Notes under the pieces: generated by a model
The model's database searches: none
Told to the model about the DNA's origin: nothing
The model's input: the letters and a program-made list of their open reading frames with translations, nothing else
Position numbers and translations under genes: made by a program
Shown: piece by piece, positions 1-7,660 of the stretch
How positions within the stretch are numbered: the first letter of the stretch is position 1
Layout: every line of letters begins with the position of its first letter
Origin: an uncultured Christensenella sp.
GTDB lineage: Bacteria; Bacillota; Clostridia; Christensenellales; Borkfalkiaceae
Length of the DNA stretch: 64,000 bases
Assembly (NCBI GenBank): GCA_910577375.1
Contig: CAJTLT010000001.1
Coordinates: forward strand, 54,952 to 118,951
Direction of reading: 5' to 3'

Positions 1-147
1 CGCAAAAGCGCAAGATTGATAATAAACCAAGTAAATATCCGTGCTACTGTGGCTCAGCCGGACCAGCTGATTCGCAAAAGCGCAAGATTGATAATAAACC
101 AAGTAAATATCCGTGCTACTGTGGCTCAGCTGGTAGAGCAGCTGATT
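1..147 (+). repeat. Tandem repeat carrying a truncated tRNA-Thr 5' half
   Basis: Two direct copies (1-72 and 73-147) share about 42 identical leading bases and then the 5' half of tRNA-Thr, beginning at 43 and 115. The first copy differs in the D-loop and stops in the anticodon arm, where the next unit starts. Only the second copy continues into a full tRNA. The array begins at the window edge, so more units may lie upstream. It looks like slippage or unequal recombination at a tRNA gene, or the scar of an element that used the tRNA. Confidence 0.8.
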
Positions 148-190
148 CGTAATCAGCAGGTCGCCGGTTCGAATCCGGCCAGTAGCTCCA
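115..190 (+). tRNA. tRNA-Thr (anticodon CGT)
   Basis: A complete cloverleaf can be folded. The acceptor GCTACTG (115-121) pairs with CAGTAGC (180-186), followed by discriminator T and an encoded CCA (188-190). The anticodon stem GCTGA/TCAGC closes a seven-base loop TTCGTAA, giving anticodon CGT for Thr codon ACG. The T-loop TTCGAAT is canonical. Confidence 0.95.
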
Positions 191-246
191 AAAATACAGC
201 CCGCATGCAACAGCAAAGGCTGTATTTTTTATAACTGTGGTGGAAG

Positions 247-1020
247 ATGACTAAATACCCTATAATTCTTGTACACGGAATAGTTTTAAAGGATTTCAGA
301 TTTTTCCGTGCGTTCGGCGCAATAGAAAAGATGCTGAAATCCGAAGGATATACCGTATACACAAGCAAAACCGACGGTTTCGGCACTGTGGAAACCAACG
401 CCGTTCAGCTTAAAGCCCAGATTACGGGAATTATTTTAAACGGCGGCGCAGAAAAGGTTAACATAATTGCGCATTCCAAGGGCGGGCTTGATGCAAAATA
501 TATGATTGAGTTTCTCGGTATGGAGCATAGAGTTGCCTCTCTCACAACTTTGTGTACTCCGCATAAAGGAGCGCAAATAGCCTCGTTTATATTGCGTTTG
601 CCGATTTTTATTAAAAAATTTATCGCTTTTTGGGTTAATCTGTGTTATAGGATTTTCGGGGATAAAAATCCCGATTCCCTCACTGTGTGCAATCAGCTTA
701 AAGCGCAATATTCAAAGGAAGATATGTTGAAATTTTCCGATAAAGTTTATTGCCAAAGTTATTCGGCGTCAATGGAACGCAGCCGCGACGATTTTATTAT
801 GGGCATACCGCTTATGTTTACAAAGCGGCTTGAAAATTCAAAAACGGACGGGCTTGTATCGGAAGAATCTTCAAAATTCGGCGAATATAAAGGCGCGGCG
901 GTGGAAGGTTCGGTTTCACACTCCGAAATGGTTGATTTTATGGTAAAAAAGAAAAAACGCCAACAAATTCACGGCTTTTACCGCAAACTTTGCGGGGAGC
1001 TTGCAAGCCGCGGATTTTAA
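247..1020 (+). CDS. Alpha/beta-hydrolase, triacylglycerol lipase-like
   Basis: This 257-residue protein resembles bacterial lipases and PGAP1-like esterases. The oxyanion-hole motif LVHGI lies at residues 8-12 and the nucleophile elbow AHSKGG puts the catalytic Ser at 77. A plausible acid is Asp201 (KTDGLVSEE) and the base His225 (SVSHSEM), the usual Ser-Asp-His order. No signal peptide is visible, so it is probably cytoplasmic; residues 115-135 are hydrophobic and may be a lid or membrane contact. The ATG follows a GGTGGAAG ribosome site. It lies alone between tRNA-Thr and a terminator. The substrate cannot be told; carboxylester hydrolysis is inferred from the family. Confidence 0.8.
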   Translation: MTKYPIILVHGIVLKDFRFFRAFGAIEKMLKSEGYTVYTSKTDGFGTVETNAVQLKAQITGIILNGGAEKVNIIAHSKGGLDAKYMIEFLGMEHRVASLTTLCTPHKGAQIASFILRLPIFIKKFIAFWVNLCYRIFGDKNPDSLTVCNQLKAQYSKEDMLKFSDKVYCQSYSASMERSRDDFIMGIPLMFTKRLENSKTDGLVSEESSKFGEYKGAAVEGSVSHSEMVDFMVKKKKRQQIHGFYRKLCGELASRGF

Positions 1021-1033
1021 ATAACAAGCAATA

Positions 1034-1073
1034 GCCTCTTTGCATATTATGTAATACTGCAAAGAGGTTTTTT
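1034..1073 (+). terminator. Hairpin terminator that also holds the next gene's ribosome site
   Basis: The arms CCTCTTTGCA (1034-1043) and TGCAAAGAGG (1058-1067) pair perfectly and are followed by six T. The start codon of the glycosyltransferase is at 1075, so the only Shine-Dalgarno-like sequence (AGAGG, 1063-1067) sits in the 3' arm. Readthrough transcripts would have the site sequestered. Confidence 0.75.
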
Positions 1074-1074
1074 C

Positions 1075-2142
1075 ATGTCTTTAAGCGTTTGTATGATTGT
1101 AAAAAACGAAGAAGCGGTGATAGGGCGGTGTCTTAACTGCGTCTGTAAGTTTGCCGACCAAATCATAGTGGTTGATACCGGTTCTGCGGATAACACCGTG
1201 GAAGAAGTAAAAAAGTTTACGGATAACGTTTATTTTTTTAAATGGTGCGACGATTTTTCCGCCGCGCGTAATTTTTCTTTGGAAAAAGCCGACTGCGAGT
1301 ATGTTATGTGGCTTGACGCGGACGACGTTATTTCTGATGAAAACTGCAAAAAAATTCGTGAGCTGGTTGACGGCGCAACCTTCGATATGGCGTTTCTGCC
1401 TTACGCCGCAGCTTTCGACGGCGACAAGCCGACCTTTGTTTATTACAGAGAGAGAATTTTTAAAAGAAGTAAAAATTACCGCTTTTGCGGGGCGGTACAC
1501 GAAGCCGTGGAGCCGTACGGAAATATAGTTTATTCCGATGCGGCGATTTATCATAAAAAGATAAAAAACAGCCGTCCTTTGCGCAATCTCGCTATTTATC
1601 AGGGTCAGATTTCCAAAGGCATATGCCTTGACGGACGCTCCGAATTTTATTACGGAAGGGAGCTTTTGTTCGCGGGTATGTATCGGGAAAGTATTGCGGT
1701 TTTAGAGCATTTTTTAAACGGTAACGGCTGGACGGAAAACAAGATAGAAGCTTGCCTTGACGTTTACCGTGCGTATATGGCGACAGACGATAAAAAAAAC
1801 GCAATGCAATCGTTGTTAAGGTCGTTTTTGTTTGCTCCGCCAAGAAGCGAAGCGTGCTGCCTTTTGGGCGGATATTTTGAGGAACAAAATAACGTTAATT
1901 CGGCTATATATTGGTATCAATGCGCTCTTTCGTGCAATAATGCGGAAAAAGAAGGCGGGTTCGTCAATCTGGATTACAGCGGATTTATCCCCAATATCCG
2001 GCTTTGTGTTTTGTATGATAAACTCGGAGATTATGCGCGCGCTAATGCGTATAACGAAGCGGCGGGCGCAATAAAACCGCAAAATGAAAGCTATATTTAC
2101 AATAAAAGCTATTTTGAAAATAAATTAAAAAAAGAGGTATAA
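1075..2142 (+). CDS. Family 2 glycosyltransferase (SunS-like) with C-terminal TPR-like region
   Basis: A GT-A fold catalytic domain occupies about residues 1-200. It begins with the typical LSVCMIVKNEE start and VVDTGSADNT, and carries a DxD-type LDADD motif that would bind a nucleotide sugar and metal. The remaining 150 residues are helical and repeat-like, as in SunS-type enzymes that glycosylate peptides. It ends one base before the start of the collagen-like gene, so the two are co-transcribed. That pairing suggests it O-glycosylates the Gly-Pro-Thr repeats of the neighbour, as happens on BclA-type spore filaments. The acceptor is inference; the family assignment is firm. The start ATG is constrained by the terminator immediately upstream. 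Confidence 0.88.
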   Translation: MSLSVCMIVKNEEAVIGRCLNCVCKFADQIIVVDTGSADNTVEEVKKFTDNVYFFKWCDDFSAARNFSLEKADCEYVMWLDADDVISDENCKKIRELVDGATFDMAFLPYAAAFDGDKPTFVYYRERIFKRSKNYRFCGAVHEAVEPYGNIVYSDAAIYHKKIKNSRPLRNLAIYQGQISKGICLDGRSEFYYGRELLFAGMYRESIAVLEHFLNGNGWTENKIEACLDVYRAYMATDDKKNAMQSLLRSFLFAPPRSEACCLLGGYFEEQNNVNSAIYWYQCALSCNNAEKEGGFVNLDYSGFIPNIRLCVLYDKLGDYARANAYNEAAGAIKPQNESYIYNKSYFENKLKKEV

Positions 2143-2143
2143 A

Positions 2144-3376
2144 ATGAATTATAAAAATATATTTTTTGCGTGCAATTCCGATTGCAATTCGGGTTGTAAT
2201 CCGTGCAACGCTTGCGGTAACGGCGCAGTAAAAAGAATATATATAAATACGCTCACCGGTATAACCGGTCCGACAGGTCCGACCGGAGCAACAGGTCCCG
2301 CGGGAACAGGACCGACTGGACCCACGGGAGCAACCGGAATTACAGGTCCCACGGGACCCACAGGATCTACCGGCGTAACCGGAGCAACAGGCGCGACGGG
2401 GCCGACCGGACCCACCGGTATTTCCGTAACAGGACCGACTGGTGCAACCGGTCCTACAGGTATTACTGGGCCGACAGGCGCAACGGGACCCGCTGGAACA
2501 GGACCGACCGGTCCGATGGGTCCAACCGGTGTTGCAGGTATAACCGGACCGACAGGTCCTACAGGGGCTACGGGTGCAGACGGTGAAGACGGCGAGGCGG
2601 CTTCCGTTGTTGTTGGCACGACTGAAACAGGCGAACCTGGAACTGCCGCTGTAGTAACGAATGGAGGTACGCCTCAGAATGCGGTTTTAAATTTTGTAAT
2701 TCCGCGCGGCGCAACAGGTGTAACCGGATCTACAGGCGCGACGGGACCGACCGGACCCACCGGTATTTCAGTAACCGGTCCGACCGGCGCTACAGGTGCA
2801 ACAGGAGTTACCGGACCTACCGGAGCAACCGGACCCACAGGTCCTACGGGAGCAATCGGCGCTACCGGTCCGACCGGTGCGGCAGGTGTAAGTATTACCG
2901 GACCTACCGGAGCAACTGGTCCGACAGGCGTTACCGGTGCTACCGGAGTGGCGGATTTGAATGCTTACGGCGGTTTGTATAATACCACGCCGCAAACGTT
3001 GAATTTAACGGTAGGCGGAACTACGCAATTACCGCTACCTATAACTATGCCGTCAAAAAACGTAACGTATACGCCGGCAAACAGTATAACGGCAACGGCA
3101 GGCGGAGTTTATGAAATTAACTATTACACAAACGTATCGGCTGCGCTCGGCACAACGGTTACTATGTCTGTGCGCAGAAACGGCACGGCTATTCCGCAAG
3201 CCTCTATATCCCGCGTTTTGTCTGTGGGCGTAGGTTCGCTTTATAACGGAAGTTTTATAATTTCGTTGAATGCGGGCGACGTAATAGATATGGCGATTTC
3301 TGCCTTACTTGCGGTGGGAATTACGCTTGGCGGCGGAGTAAATACGACTTTAACAATAAAGCAAATAAGCGTTTAA
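2144..3376 (+). CDS. Collagen-like surface protein with BclA-like C-terminal domain
   Basis: The 410-residue protein has a short Cys-rich N-terminus (SDCNSGCNPCNACGNG), then a Gly-X-Thr collagen region (about residues 40-270, mostly GPTGPTGATG) interrupted near residue 145 by a non-collagen insert rich in Glu and Val. The last 140 residues form a beta-rich trimer-type domain like the C-terminus of BclA exosporium proteins. No signal peptide is seen, which fits proteins assembled onto spores from the mother cell. Thr residues in the repeats are likely glycosylation sites for the enzyme encoded just upstream. Repetitive DNA makes length variation between strains likely. The spore-surface location is inferred from family and the sporulation genes nearby. 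Confidence 0.85.
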   Translation: MNYKNIFFACNSDCNSGCNPCNACGNGAVKRIYINTLTGITGPTGPTGATGPAGTGPTGPTGATGITGPTGPTGSTGVTGATGATGPTGPTGISVTGPTGATGPTGITGPTGATGPAGTGPTGPMGPTGVAGITGPTGPTGATGADGEDGEAASVVVGTTETGEPGTAAVVTNGGTPQNAVLNFVIPRGATGVTGSTGATGPTGPTGISVTGPTGATGATGVTGPTGATGPTGPTGAIGATGPTGAAGVSITGPTGATGPTGVTGATGVADLNAYGGLYNTTPQTLNLTVGGTTQLPLPITMPSKNVTYTPANSITATAGGVYEINYYTNVSAALGTTVTMSVRRNGTAIPQASISRVLSVGVGSLYNGSFIISLNAGDVIDMAISALLAVGITLGGGVNTTLTIKQISV

Positions 3377-3409
3377 CGGTATTTTAGTTACCAGTTGTTT
3401 TAAAGCTGT

Positions 3410-3446
3410 AAAAGCCGCTCCGTTCACCGGGGCGGCTTTAAATTTT
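3410..3446 (+). terminator. Rho-independent terminator after collagen-like gene
   Basis: The arms AAAGCCGC and GCGGCTTT pair around a short loop and are followed by AAATTTTTT. It separates the glycosyltransferase-collagen operon from the tRNA-Pro promoter. Confidence 0.85.
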
Positions 3447-3467
3447 TTCCGAGATAGCCGAAAACGT

Positions 3468-3496
3468 TTGACGGCGGGTAATTTTGCGGATATAAT
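3468..3496 (+). promoter_or_regulatory. Sigma-A promoter of tRNA-Pro
   Basis: TTGACG (3468-3473), 17-base spacer, TATAAT (3491-3496), about 14 bases before the tRNA 5' end. Confidence 0.85.
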
Positions 3497-3509
3497 GTTT
3501 TAAGAATAT

Positions 3510-3585
3510 TGAGGCGTAGCGCAGTTGGTAGCGCGTATGGTTCGGGACCATAAGGTCGTGGGTTCAAATCCCGTCGCCTCAACCA
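3510..3585 (+). tRNA. tRNA-Pro (anticodon CGG)
   Basis: The acceptor TGAGGCG (3510-3516) pairs with CGCCTCA (3575-3581), then A and encoded CCA. The anticodon stem TATGG/CCATA encloses TTCGGGA, anticodon CGG. The T-loop is TTCAAAT. Confidence 0.93.
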
Positions 3586-3669
3586 CGGACGGCAGAGCAT
3601 TTATTTGCTTTGCCGTTTTGTTTTGCGCTGTTTTTAATGAACTTATTGCGTAATAATATTTTGTTTTCC

Positions 3670-3719
3670 TTGACAGCAGATTTTAAATATTATACAATTA
3701 GTACGATATCGTACTAATT
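3670..3719 (+). promoter_or_regulatory. MarR gene promoter overlapped by a perfect palindromic operator
   Basis: TTGACA (3670-3675), 17 bases, TACAAT (3693-3698). A perfect 24-bp palindrome (3696-3719, half-site AATTAGTACGAT) starts inside the -10 box and covers the transcription start. A bound dimer there would block initiation, so autorepression by the MarR protein encoded next is likely. Confidence 0.8.
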
Positions 3720-3730
3720 ATGTGGTTTTT

Positions 3731-4195
3731 ATGATTGCAGACAAAGAAATTAATAAATTTGTAAATGAGTATTGCAGGCTGCGTGACAGACAGCTTGCCG
3801 TATATGACGGCTGTGCTAAATTGCACGAACTAACTGTAAGCGAATTGTTTGTTTTGGATATTTTATGGTTTGCCGAAGACGGCTGCACGCAAAAAGATAT
3901 TTGCGAAATGATGTCGGCAAATAAACAGACGATAAATTCGATTATAATCCGCTTTGATAAAAAAGGTTTTATTTCATATGCGGAAGTAAAAGAAGACAGG
4001 CGCAATAAACGCATTTTGTTAACTGAAAAAGGCAAGTCGTATGCGAAAGACATTATCCCGCCCGCCGCGGACGCCGAAAATCTTGCCATGGCAGATATGC
4101 CGCTTGATAAGATTGCCGAACTTGTAAAGCTTACGGCTGTTTTCACTGAAAATATGGAGCGGAGATTTGCCGATATAAAGGAGCGAAAGATATGA
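3731..4195 (+). CDS. MarR-family transcriptional regulator
   Basis: A winged-helix regulator of about 154 residues. The helix-turn-helix region (GCTQKDICEMMSANKQTINS) is followed by the family's wing with a DRRNKRILLTEKGK strand, and flanking helices form the dimer interface. The start is uncertain: ATG at 3731 or GTG at 3722, neither with a clear ribosome site. The palindrome across its promoter suggests self-repression released by a ligand. It overlaps the next gene by four bases (ATGA), so both are under that operator. The inducer is unknown. Confidence 0.85.
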   Translation: MIADKEINKFVNEYCRLRDRQLAVYDGCAKLHELTVSELFVLDILWFAEDGCTQKDICEMMSANKQTINSIIIRFDKKGFISYAEVKEDRRNKRILLTEKGKSYAKDIIPPAADAENLAMADMPLDKIAELVKLTAVFTENMERRFADIKERKI

Positions 4196-5097
4196 TATTG
4201 AATACGGGCGCGCGCACGGATACCGTTCAATGGTTGTTAAAACGTTTCGAAGAGGGATATGTTTATGCCCGTAATCCTTTGTTCCCGAACAAGGTTGTTA
4301 AATACGAGCTTTCGCCTGAAAAAATTGACCTTGTTATGTTTTGCTCTAAAAACTATAAACCCATATTGCCGCGCTTGCACGAAATAACGGATAAATACCG
4401 TACTTATTTTCATTACACCGTTACCGCTTACGGCAAAGACGTTGAGCCGCTTGTGCCGTCGGTTGACGAAAGTATAGAAACGCTTATCGCGCTTTCAAAG
4501 CAGGTTGGCAAACAGCGCGTCGCCTGGCGTTATGACCCCGTTCTATTAACAGATAAATATACAATCGAAGTCCACGCAAAAACGTTTGAATATATGGCTG
4601 AAAAGCTTGCGCCGTATATAGACCGCTATATTTTTTCGTTCGTGGAAATGTACAAAAAACTCAAAACCAATATGCCTGAAATTGTACCGCTAACCGAAAC
4701 CGACAAAAATCATATAGCGGAAATTTTGGGAAGCATTGCAAACAAATACGGAATACATATTCAAACTTGCGGAACAAACGGCGATTATTCGCAATACGGT
4801 ATCCGCAGTTCCGGCTGTGCAACTCTTGAAATTTTAGGCGCGGCAAACGGTTGCGAATTTAAAAATCTGAAACATAAAGGCTTGCGGGAGGGATGTCATT
4901 GTATTGAAAGTCGGGATATCGGCGCGTATGATACCTGCCTTAACGGTTGCAAATATTGTTACGCAAACAAAAACCCGAAAAAAGCAAAAGATAATTACAA
5001 GTTGCATAATCCCGATTCGCCGTTGCTTTTAGGCGATTTGCAATCTTTTGACGAGGTTACGCAAGGCAATCAAAAGTCGTTTTTAAAAAACCGTTGA
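4192..5097 (+). CDS. DUF1848 family protein
   Basis: The 301-residue protein matches the DUF1848 family as I remember it: an N-terminal TIM-barrel-like part (SxRTDxxxxxxxWLLxRFxxGY, then RYDPVLLTDKY) and a Cys-rich C-terminus with CLNGCKYCYAN, preceded by GCHCIESRDIGAYDTC. The CxxxCxxC arrangement suggests an iron-sulfur cluster, and a radical SAM relation has been proposed for similar proteins, but the activity is unknown. It is translationally coupled to the MarR regulator and so is probably induced when that repressor is released. Confidence 0.75.
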   Translation: MILNTGARTDTVQWLLKRFEEGYVYARNPLFPNKVVKYELSPEKIDLVMFCSKNYKPILPRLHEITDKYRTYFHYTVTAYGKDVEPLVPSVDESIETLIALSKQVGKQRVAWRYDPVLLTDKYTIEVHAKTFEYMAEKLAPYIDRYIFSFVEMYKKLKTNMPEIVPLTETDKNHIAEILGSIANKYGIHIQTCGTNGDYSQYGIRSSGCATLEILGAANGCEFKNLKHKGLREGCHCIESRDIGAYDTCLNGCKYCYANKNPKKAKDNYKLHNPDSPLLLGDLQSFDEVTQGNQKSFLKNR

Positions 5098-5139
5098 TTT
5101 TACCGCAAATTGCAATAGTTTGTTTTAAGATTTACAAGG

Positions 5140-5169
5140 TTGACTTTATGCCTTTTATTGTAATATAAT
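5140..5169 (+). promoter_or_regulatory. Promoter of thyA-folA operon
   Basis: TTGACT (5140-5145), 18-base spacer, TATAAT (5164-5169), 26 bases before the thyA start. Confidence 0.75.
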
Positions 5170-5194
5170 AGTTGAAAATCTTACGGAGAAACAA

Positions 5195-6025
5195 ATGAGC
5201 AGAGCTGACGAAATTTTTATCGCCAATATGAAAGAAATTACCGAACACGGCGTATGGGATACAGATTTGGACGTGCGTCCGAAATGGAGCGACGGCACTC
5301 CCGCGCACACGGTAAAAAAATTCGGGATAGTGAACCGCTATAATTTGCAGGAAGAATTTCCTATTCTCACAATCCGCCGCACGGCTTTCAAATCGTGCAT
5401 AGACGAATTGCTTTGGATTTGGCAGAAAAAGAGCAATAATATCCGCGACCTTAATTCCCATATCTGGGACCAATGGGCGGACGAAAAGGGAAGTATAGGT
5501 AAGGCTTACGGCTATCAGCTCGGCGTAAAACACAAATACAAAGAGGGCGAGTTTGACCAGGTGGACAGAGTGCTTTACGATTTGAAGAACAATCCCGCCA
5601 GCCGCCGCATTATGACAAACATTTACACCTTCGCGGATTTGCATGAAATGAATTTGTATCCTTGTGCATATTCGATGACTTTCAACGTTTCGGGCGATAC
5701 GTTAAACGGAATTTTGAACCAGCGTTCAAACGATATGCTTACCGCAAACAACTGGAACGTCGTGCAGTACGCGATACTTTTGATTATGTTTGCGCAGGTT
5801 TCGGGATTGAAAGCGGGCGAACTCGTCCACGTTATTGCGGACGCGCACGTTTATGACAGACATATCCCCATAGTAAAGGAAATTATAGAAATGCCTAAGT
5901 TAGCCGCGCCTAAGCTTGAGGTGGATACAAACATTAAAAATTTCTATGATTTTACCGTTGACAGTTTTAAACTGGTTGATTATAAATTTAATGAAAAAAA
6001 ATATTCTATTCCCGTCGCGGAATAA
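5195..6025 (+). CDS. thyA: Thymidylate synthase
   Basis: ThyA converts dUMP to dTMP using methylene-tetrahydrofolate, leaving dihydrofolate. The 276-residue length is normal. The catalytic Cys is at 157 in NLYPCAYSMTFNV, the dUMP-binding QRSNDM follows, and RRTAFKSCIDELLWI is the usual N-terminal helix. The ATG is preceded by TACGGAGAAA. Dihydrofolate reductase follows after 17 bases, so the cofactor spent by ThyA is regenerated by the next gene product. Confidence 0.97.
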   Translation: MSRADEIFIANMKEITEHGVWDTDLDVRPKWSDGTPAHTVKKFGIVNRYNLQEEFPILTIRRTAFKSCIDELLWIWQKKSNNIRDLNSHIWDQWADEKGSIGKAYGYQLGVKHKYKEGEFDQVDRVLYDLKNNPASRRIMTNIYTFADLHEMNLYPCAYSMTFNVSGDTLNGILNQRSNDMLTANNWNVVQYAILLIMFAQVSGLKAGELVHVIADAHVYDRHIPIVKEIIEMPKLAAPKLEVDTNIKNFYDFTVDSFKLVDYKFNEKKYSIPVAE

Positions 6026-6042
6026 GGTAATCGGGGTATATT

Positions 6043-6543
6043 ATGAGGGCAATTTTACACGCAGATAAAAATTGGGGTATAGGCAAGAGCAATGGGCTGA
6101 TGTTTAAAATCCCCGCGGATATGAAATTTTTCAAAGAAACCACAACGGGCAACGTTGTCGTTATGGGTAGCAATACTCTTAAATCTTTTCCTAACGGCAA
6201 GCCTTTGAAAGACAGATTGAATATAGTTCTCTATCCCGACGGGGAAGAACGAGAAGATTGCAAAATCGTGCGTTCGGTAGAAGAATTGTTTGCCGAAATA
6301 AAAAAATATCCTCCCGAAAAAGTGTTCGTGGTCGGCGGGCAGATGATGTATAAAACTTTGCTCGATTACTGTACCGAAGTGCTCGTAACAAAAGTTGACG
6401 CGGCAGGCGACGCCGACGCTTTTTTTGAAAATCTTGACGAAAACAAGAATTTCAAACTTGTTTATGAAAGCGAGCCTGAAATAACAAACGGTTACACGAT
6501 AAAGTTTACAACTTATAAAAATTTAAACGTAAAAGAGTATTGA
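6043..6543 (+). CDS. folA: Dihydrofolate reductase
   Basis: This 166-residue enzyme reduces dihydrofolate to tetrahydrofolate with NADPH. Family signatures seen are the N-terminal ADKNWGIGKSNGLMFKIPADMKFFK, the VVMGSNTLKSFP motif that binds NADPH, and the second glycine pair VFVVGGQMMYK. It lies in one operon with thyA and almost touches the following membrane protein gene. Confidence 0.95.
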   Translation: MRAILHADKNWGIGKSNGLMFKIPADMKFFKETTTGNVVVMGSNTLKSFPNGKPLKDRLNIVLYPDGEEREDCKIVRSVEELFAEIKKYPPEKVFVVGGQMMYKTLLDYCTEVLVTKVDAAGDADAFFENLDENKNFKLVYESEPEITNGYTIKFTTYKNLNVKEY

Positions 6544-6545
6544 AA

Positions 6546-7559
6546 ATGAGCGAAAAAAGCAGGCTTGCGGTTTTAATTTCCAATGTCGCAATGTGTGCGG
6601 CGATAGCGCTTTTAACGGCTTTTCTTATGAACAGCTGGGGCGTTTTTGTGCGCGTCGCCTTTTTTTGTGCGGCAGGCGTTGGGCTTGCAGTAACGCTTAT
6701 AACTTATTTTTTAAAGAAATCGGCGCTTTTGAAAAGCGCTTTTATTCTCATTATAATCGCGGCTGTGTTTTTGGCGGCTTTTATAGCGGTAGGAGAGATA
6801 GGCGGACTGAATAAATACGAAACGGATTCCGAAAAAATCAAAGCTTTTGTCGAAATTATAGAAAGCACCGGCGCCTGGGGAATGGTCGTGTTTTTCCTTA
6901 TTCAGGTTTTACAGATAGTCATTCTGCCTTTGCCTGCGGTAATCTGTTATGTCCCCGGCGCGTTGATTTGGGGAGAGCTGGTCGGCACTTTGCTTGCTTC
7001 CGCGGGCGTTATAGTCGGTTCTCTTATAAATTACGTTATAGGTAAATTCTGGGGCAAAAAAGCCGTTGTATGGATTGCGGGAAAAGAAACAACGGAAAAA
7101 TATTCGGCGTATTTCAGCAAAAAAGGTAAAGTGATTTTCGTTTTGATGCAGATTTTGCCGTTTTTTCCCGACGATATTCTTTGTATGGTTGCGGGGCTTA
7201 CGGGCATGAATTTCGTATTTTATATACTTACCATTGTGCTTATCCGCCCGCTTATAATTGCCGCGTACTGTTATTTGGGAAGCGGCTCTATAATACCTTT
7301 CTCGGGTTGGGGGATATGGGTTTGGATTGCGGTTTTTGCGGTTTGTATTATTTTGGCTGTGCTTTCTTTCAAGTATCAGGATAAGGTCGAAAGCTGGCTT
7401 GTTGCAAAATTTTCCCGCAAGAAAAAAACGGGAAATTCAGACATTGAAACGGAAAACAACGTAAAAAGCGAACCTGTCGAAACCCACGATGCAACTATTT
7501 CAAAAACGGATGAAAAAGTTACCGAACAGCAAAATAAAAACGGAATAAATACAGAGTAA
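6546..7559 (+). CDS. TVP38/TMEM64 (SNARE-associated/DedA superfamily) membrane protein
   Basis: About 337 residues with at least six hydrophobic segments. The central VTT/SNARE-associated domain shows the re-entrant PxxPGxLxxxGxL-like pattern (LPLPAVICYVPGALIWGELVG) and a later LPFFPDDILCMVAGLTGMN. The C-terminal 50 residues are hydrophilic and Lys/Glu rich, probably cytoplasmic. ATG at 6546 follows the folA stop by two bases; an upstream TTG at 6540 is also possible. The family is linked to lipid scrambling or undecaprenyl-phosphate transport in bacteria; the specific substrate here is unknown. Confidence 0.85.
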   Translation: MSEKSRLAVLISNVAMCAAIALLTAFLMNSWGVFVRVAFFCAAGVGLAVTLITYFLKKSALLKSAFILIIIAAVFLAAFIAVGEIGGLNKYETDSEKIKAFVEIIESTGAWGMVVFFLIQVLQIVILPLPAVICYVPGALIWGELVGTLLASAGVIVGSLINYVIGKFWGKKAVVWIAGKETTEKYSAYFSKKGKVIFVLMQILPFFPDDILCMVAGLTGMNFVFYILTIVLIRPLIIAAYCYLGSGSIIPFSGWGIWVWIAVFAVCIILAVLSFKYQDKVESWLVAKFSRKKKTGNSDIETENNVKSEPVETHDATISKTDEKVTEQQNKNGINTE

Positions 7560-7576
7560 AAAGCATTGTAAAACTT

Positions 7577-7615
7577 AACCGCGCGGCGTGAAACATCACG
7601 CCGCGCGGTTTTTCT
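7577..7615 (+). terminator. Strong terminator of thyA operon
   Basis: A 14-bp perfect stem (AACCGCGCGGCGTG and its complement) around AAACAT, followed by TTTTTCTTT. Confidence 0.9.
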
Positions 7616-7660
7616 TTCATAGAATATAGTAAAGTTTTTTACTCGGAGAAACACTTTAAG

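Noticed and set aside
16..234. 72-residue frame over the left edge
   Set aside because: It runs through the tandem repeat and the whole tRNA-Thr; the tRNA explains the sequence.
2246..2960. Repeats resembling a CRISPR array
   Set aside because: The periodicity is 9 bases and in frame with the collagen coding region; there are no unique spacers.
2149..2995. Minus-strand frames of Pro/Val and Ser/Gly repeats
   Set aside because: They are mirror readings of the collagen GPT repeats.
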